NCBI GenBank assembly: GCA_030824255.1
Contig: JAVBYB010000341.1
Span: 1 to 15,696 of the forward strand
DNA: 15,696 bases
Direction of reading: 5' to 3'
Source of the DNA: a bacterium
Lineage (GTDB): Bacteria > Pseudomonadota > Alphaproteobacteria > Caulobacterales > Hyphomonadaceae
Part shown: piece after piece, positions 13,830 to 15,696 of the stretch
How positions within the stretch are numbered: the first letter of the stretch is position 1
Layout: each line of letters begins with the position of its first letter
Made by a program: the position numbers and the translations under genes
The notes under the pieces: generated by a model
What the model saw: the letters and a program-made list of their open reading frames with translations, nothing else
The model's database searches: none
Told to the model about the DNA's origin: nothing

Positions 13830-14537
13830 ATGAGCGGCGAACTGCTTGAGATCGGCCAGATCGTTCTTGCAAGCTCGCAGCAGCGTCTCGAAACGGTTGC
13901 ACGCAACATCGCGAACGCATCGACGGCCGGCTTCAAGCGTCAGATTTCTTTTGACGCTATTCTGTCAGGACAGACGTCGCCCAACATCAACACACATCCA
14001 GCCTTCACAGATTTCAGTCAGGCCGCACTGCGCGAGACGGGGCAACCATTCGATATCGCGCTTGCTGGACCTGGATTCTTTCAGCTGAGGTCAGAGGACG
14101 GAACGCTCTTTTATTCGCGAAACGGACAGTTCAGCCGCGGCGCAGATGGTCTGCTGCGGAATGTTCAGGACATGGTCCTGCAGGCTGCGTCAGGCGGCGA
14201 CCTCGTCATCAGGGATCCCGCCGTTGAAATCCTGAGCGACGGCGTCGTGATCGAACGTGGGCTACCAGTTGCCCGTATCGGCGTCTTTGCGACCGCGGAG
14301 AAAAGTCAGCTGGATCCGGTTGGCGGCATTGCATTCAGAGCCATTGGCGATGTGGCGGAGGTCGCTACGCCCTCGCTGAAGCAGGGCATGATCGAAGCCG
14401 CCAATGTCGAGATGGCGACTGAAATGGTCACGATGATGGAAGCATTGCGTGGCGCCGAGATCGGATCCCGGATCGTTCAGACCTATGACGCGCTCATCAA
14501 CAGCAGCATCTCGACCTTCGCAAGGAGTTCTGCATGA
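13830..14537 (+). CDS. flgF: Flagellar proximal rod protein FlgF
   Basis: FlgF is a proximal-rod subunit exported through the flagellar gate into the periplasm, so it has no Sec signal. The 235-residue protein begins with the flagellar rod/hook N-terminal motif (QQRLETVARNIANASTAGFKR, split here around residues 16-36, with the key NIANxxTxGFKR). It continues with FDIALAGPGFFQLRSEDGTLFYSRNGQFS, the usual central strand set. The C-terminus (NVEMATEMVTMMEALRGAEIGSRIVQ) is a variant of the rod coiled-coil end. The ATG at 13830 has a strong ribosome site. It overlaps flgG by 4 nt (ATGA). Assignment as FlgF rather than FlgG rests on order, length and the less canonical C-terminus. Confidence 0.85.
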   Translation: MSGELLEIGQIVLASSQQRLETVARNIANASTAGFKRQISFDAILSGQTSPNINTHPAFTDFSQAALRETGQPFDIALAGPGFFQLRSEDGTLFYSRNGQFSRGADGLLRNVQDMVLQAASGGDLVIRDPAVEILSDGVVIERGLPVARIGVFATAEKSQLDPVGGIAFRAIGDVAEVATPSLKQGMIEAANVEMATEMVTMMEALRGAEIGSRIVQTYDALINSSISTFARSSA

Positions 14538-15304
14538 ACGACGCTTTCGAGATCGGCGCCATTGCTCTGAATGCGCAGCAGCGCGCGCTTGAGGTGCTAG
14601 CCGGCAATGTAGCTAACGTGAACACACCTGCTTTCAAGCGATCAGACGTGAGGTTTGTAGACCTACTGACGGCTCAAGGAGATCCGACCAGCCCAACTCC
14701 GAACCTTGAAGCGCCACCTCAATCAGTGGGCGTCACAGCAAGAACAATTATGTCAATCGACGACCCCGGCGAGATAAAGCGCACTGGCAACGCGCTTGAC
14801 ATTGCGATCAGCGGCAACGGCTTCATCGAACTTCTCGGACCGCATGGGACGTCGCTTCTATGGCGCGGCGGCACCCTTTCGATCCAAAGCGACGGCCTCC
14901 TTAGCACTGCGGATGGCATTCCGCTGCGCGCAATGATCGCCATTCCTTCTGATGCAAGTGACCTTCGAATTGATCAGCGAGGAGACGTGAGCGCACTCCT
15001 CTCAGACAGTACGGAGCGAGTTGAACTCGGGCGGATCGACTTGGTGCGCGTGCTCTCGCCGGAAAGCTTGAAATCAATGGATGGCGGGCTCTTTGAGCTG
15101 CTCAATGCGTCCGCGATTGAGCCGCTCGAGCCAGATAACGAGCGCGCAAGTCGCTTTGTGCAAGGCGGCATCGAACAGTCCAATGTGAACATGAATGATG
15201 AAATGGTTCGCCTGATGATCGTGCAGCGCAGCTACGCGGCAAATGCCCAGATCGTGCAGGCGGCGGATCAGCTCGCCTCCATCAACAACAGCTTGAGAAA
15301 ATAG
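14534..15304 (+). CDS. flgG: Flagellar distal rod protein FlgG
   Basis: FlgG forms the distal rod that crosses the periplasm and is exported through the flagellar gate. The 256-residue protein is close to the usual 260. It has the N-terminal rod motif (EVLAGNVANVNTPAFKR), the central ALDIAISGNGFIELL segment and a SDGLLSTADGIPLRAMIAIP strand run. The C-terminal rod coiled coil is SRFVQGGIEQSNVNMNDEMV followed by RSYAANAQIVQAADQL, which fits FlgG well. The ATG at 14534 overlaps the flgF stop, with AGGAG at 14523-14527 as ribosome site. Both this protein and FlgF are divergent from the best-known copies, which could reflect a secondary or clade-specific flagellar system. Confidence 0.87.
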   Translation: MNDAFEIGAIALNAQQRALEVLAGNVANVNTPAFKRSDVRFVDLLTAQGDPTSPTPNLEAPPQSVGVTARTIMSIDDPGEIKRTGNALDIAISGNGFIELLGPHGTSLLWRGGTLSIQSDGLLSTADGIPLRAMIAIPSDASDLRIDQRGDVSALLSDSTERVELGRIDLVRVLSPESLKSMDGGLFELLNASAIEPLEPDNERASRFVQGGIEQSNVNMNDEMVRLMIVQRSYAANAQIVQAADQLASINNSLRK

Positions 15305-15309
15305 TTCGA

Positions 15310-15696
15310 ATGCCGGTCGCGATCTGGCTCAGCCTCATTATCAACGCACAGGCTCACGGCTGTATCTTGAAGCCCATCGATACAATTTCGACTGATGATC
15401 GGCGTATCCGTATCGGTGACGTCGTCGAGCTCGGGTGCATTCAGGAGAGCGAACGAGATCGCATTAGGCAGCTCGTTATCGCTGTCATGCCTCACGGCCA
15501 GCCGCGCGTAGAGATCGAGCGCGACGCAGTACGCACGCTTGTTCGGCGGCGTGTACCGGCGCTGAACCTGCCAGTCACACTGGGCGACATTGGGAAGTTT
15601 GTCATTGTGTCCACTGCTGCCAACTCGCGCTCCGCGGAAGTTACCTGTTATCGCGCGACACGGCTCATAACTGCAGGCGAACTGATCGTCGCGAAC
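15310..15696 (+). CDS. flgA: P-ring assembly chaperone FlgA (partial, cut at right edge)
   Basis: FlgA is the periplasmic chaperone that helps FlgI assemble the P ring around the rod. The 129 codons in the window run off the right end. The N-terminus is a short hydrophobic stretch (MPVAIWLSLIINAQAHG) with AxA-type cleavage possible after A15, fitting Sec export. It lacks the usual basic residues. The protein ends in the window with CYRATRLITAGELIVAN, matching the start of the SAF-type domain of FlgA (ATR...I..G..L). The ATG at 15310 lies 5 nt after the flgG stop, and the gene order flgF-flgG-flgA supports the call. Confidence 0.78.
   Translation, partial: MPVAIWLSLIINAQAHGCILKPIDTISTDDRRIRIGDVVELGCIQESERDRIRQLVIAVMPHGQPRVEIERDAVRTLVRRRVPALNLPVTLGDIGKFVIVSTAANSRSAEVTCYRATRLITAGELIVAN

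Overview
The window joins an accessory region (about 1-7818) to part of a flagellar gene cluster (8368 to the right edge). The flagellar proteins, the gene order fliQ-fliR-flhB-flhA followed by flgF-flgG-flgA, and the high GC content suggest a motile alphaproteobacterium. No genus can be named from the sequence alone, and no tRNA, rRNA, CRISPR array or intact transposase was seen.

Accessory region. Positions 1-376 hold no convincing gene. They carry a perfect 16-bp direct repeat and a hairpin beside a possible insertion-sequence end. On the minus strand, 377-1028 is a decayed gene for a small zinc-cluster, HNH-like protein. Its reading frame can be rebuilt with one in-frame TGA and two one-base losses. 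A cluster of hairpins (1058-1130) separates it from a large intact minus-strand gene (1159-3612). That gene encodes a DUF4238-type protein with a central SEC-C zinc motif and a long C-terminal region of unknown function. Divergent from it, across a 303-bp intergenic region with repeated TCAGCAG boxes, is a 1300-residue gene (3916-7818). Its product is an SMC/Rad50-like ATPase with Walker A, a single zinc-hook-like CxxC and Walker B. The C-terminus ends in what I read as two tandem LexA/UmuD-type (S24) peptidase folds. The first has lost the Ser/Lys dyad and the second appears to keep it (S1205/K1247). A DNA-end or damage-sensing type ATPase fused to a LexA-like self-cleaving protease, next to a DUF4238/SEC-C protein and nuclease debris, looks like an undescribed anti-phage or stress-response module. 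That role is inference.

Flagellar region. After a 549-bp stretch with no recognisable gene and one candidate promoter, fliQ, fliR, flhB and flhA (export-gate membrane proteins) and a TPR protein are packed with gaps or overlaps of 10 nt or less, so they probably form one operon. FlhB has NPEH in place of the canonical NPTH autocleavage motif. After a 140-bp gap, flgF, flgG and a partial flgA (proximal rod, distal rod, and P-ring chaperone) form a second tight cluster that runs off the right edge. The export gate assembles first, then the rod subunits FlgF and FlgG are exported through it, and FlgA helps build the P ring around the rod.
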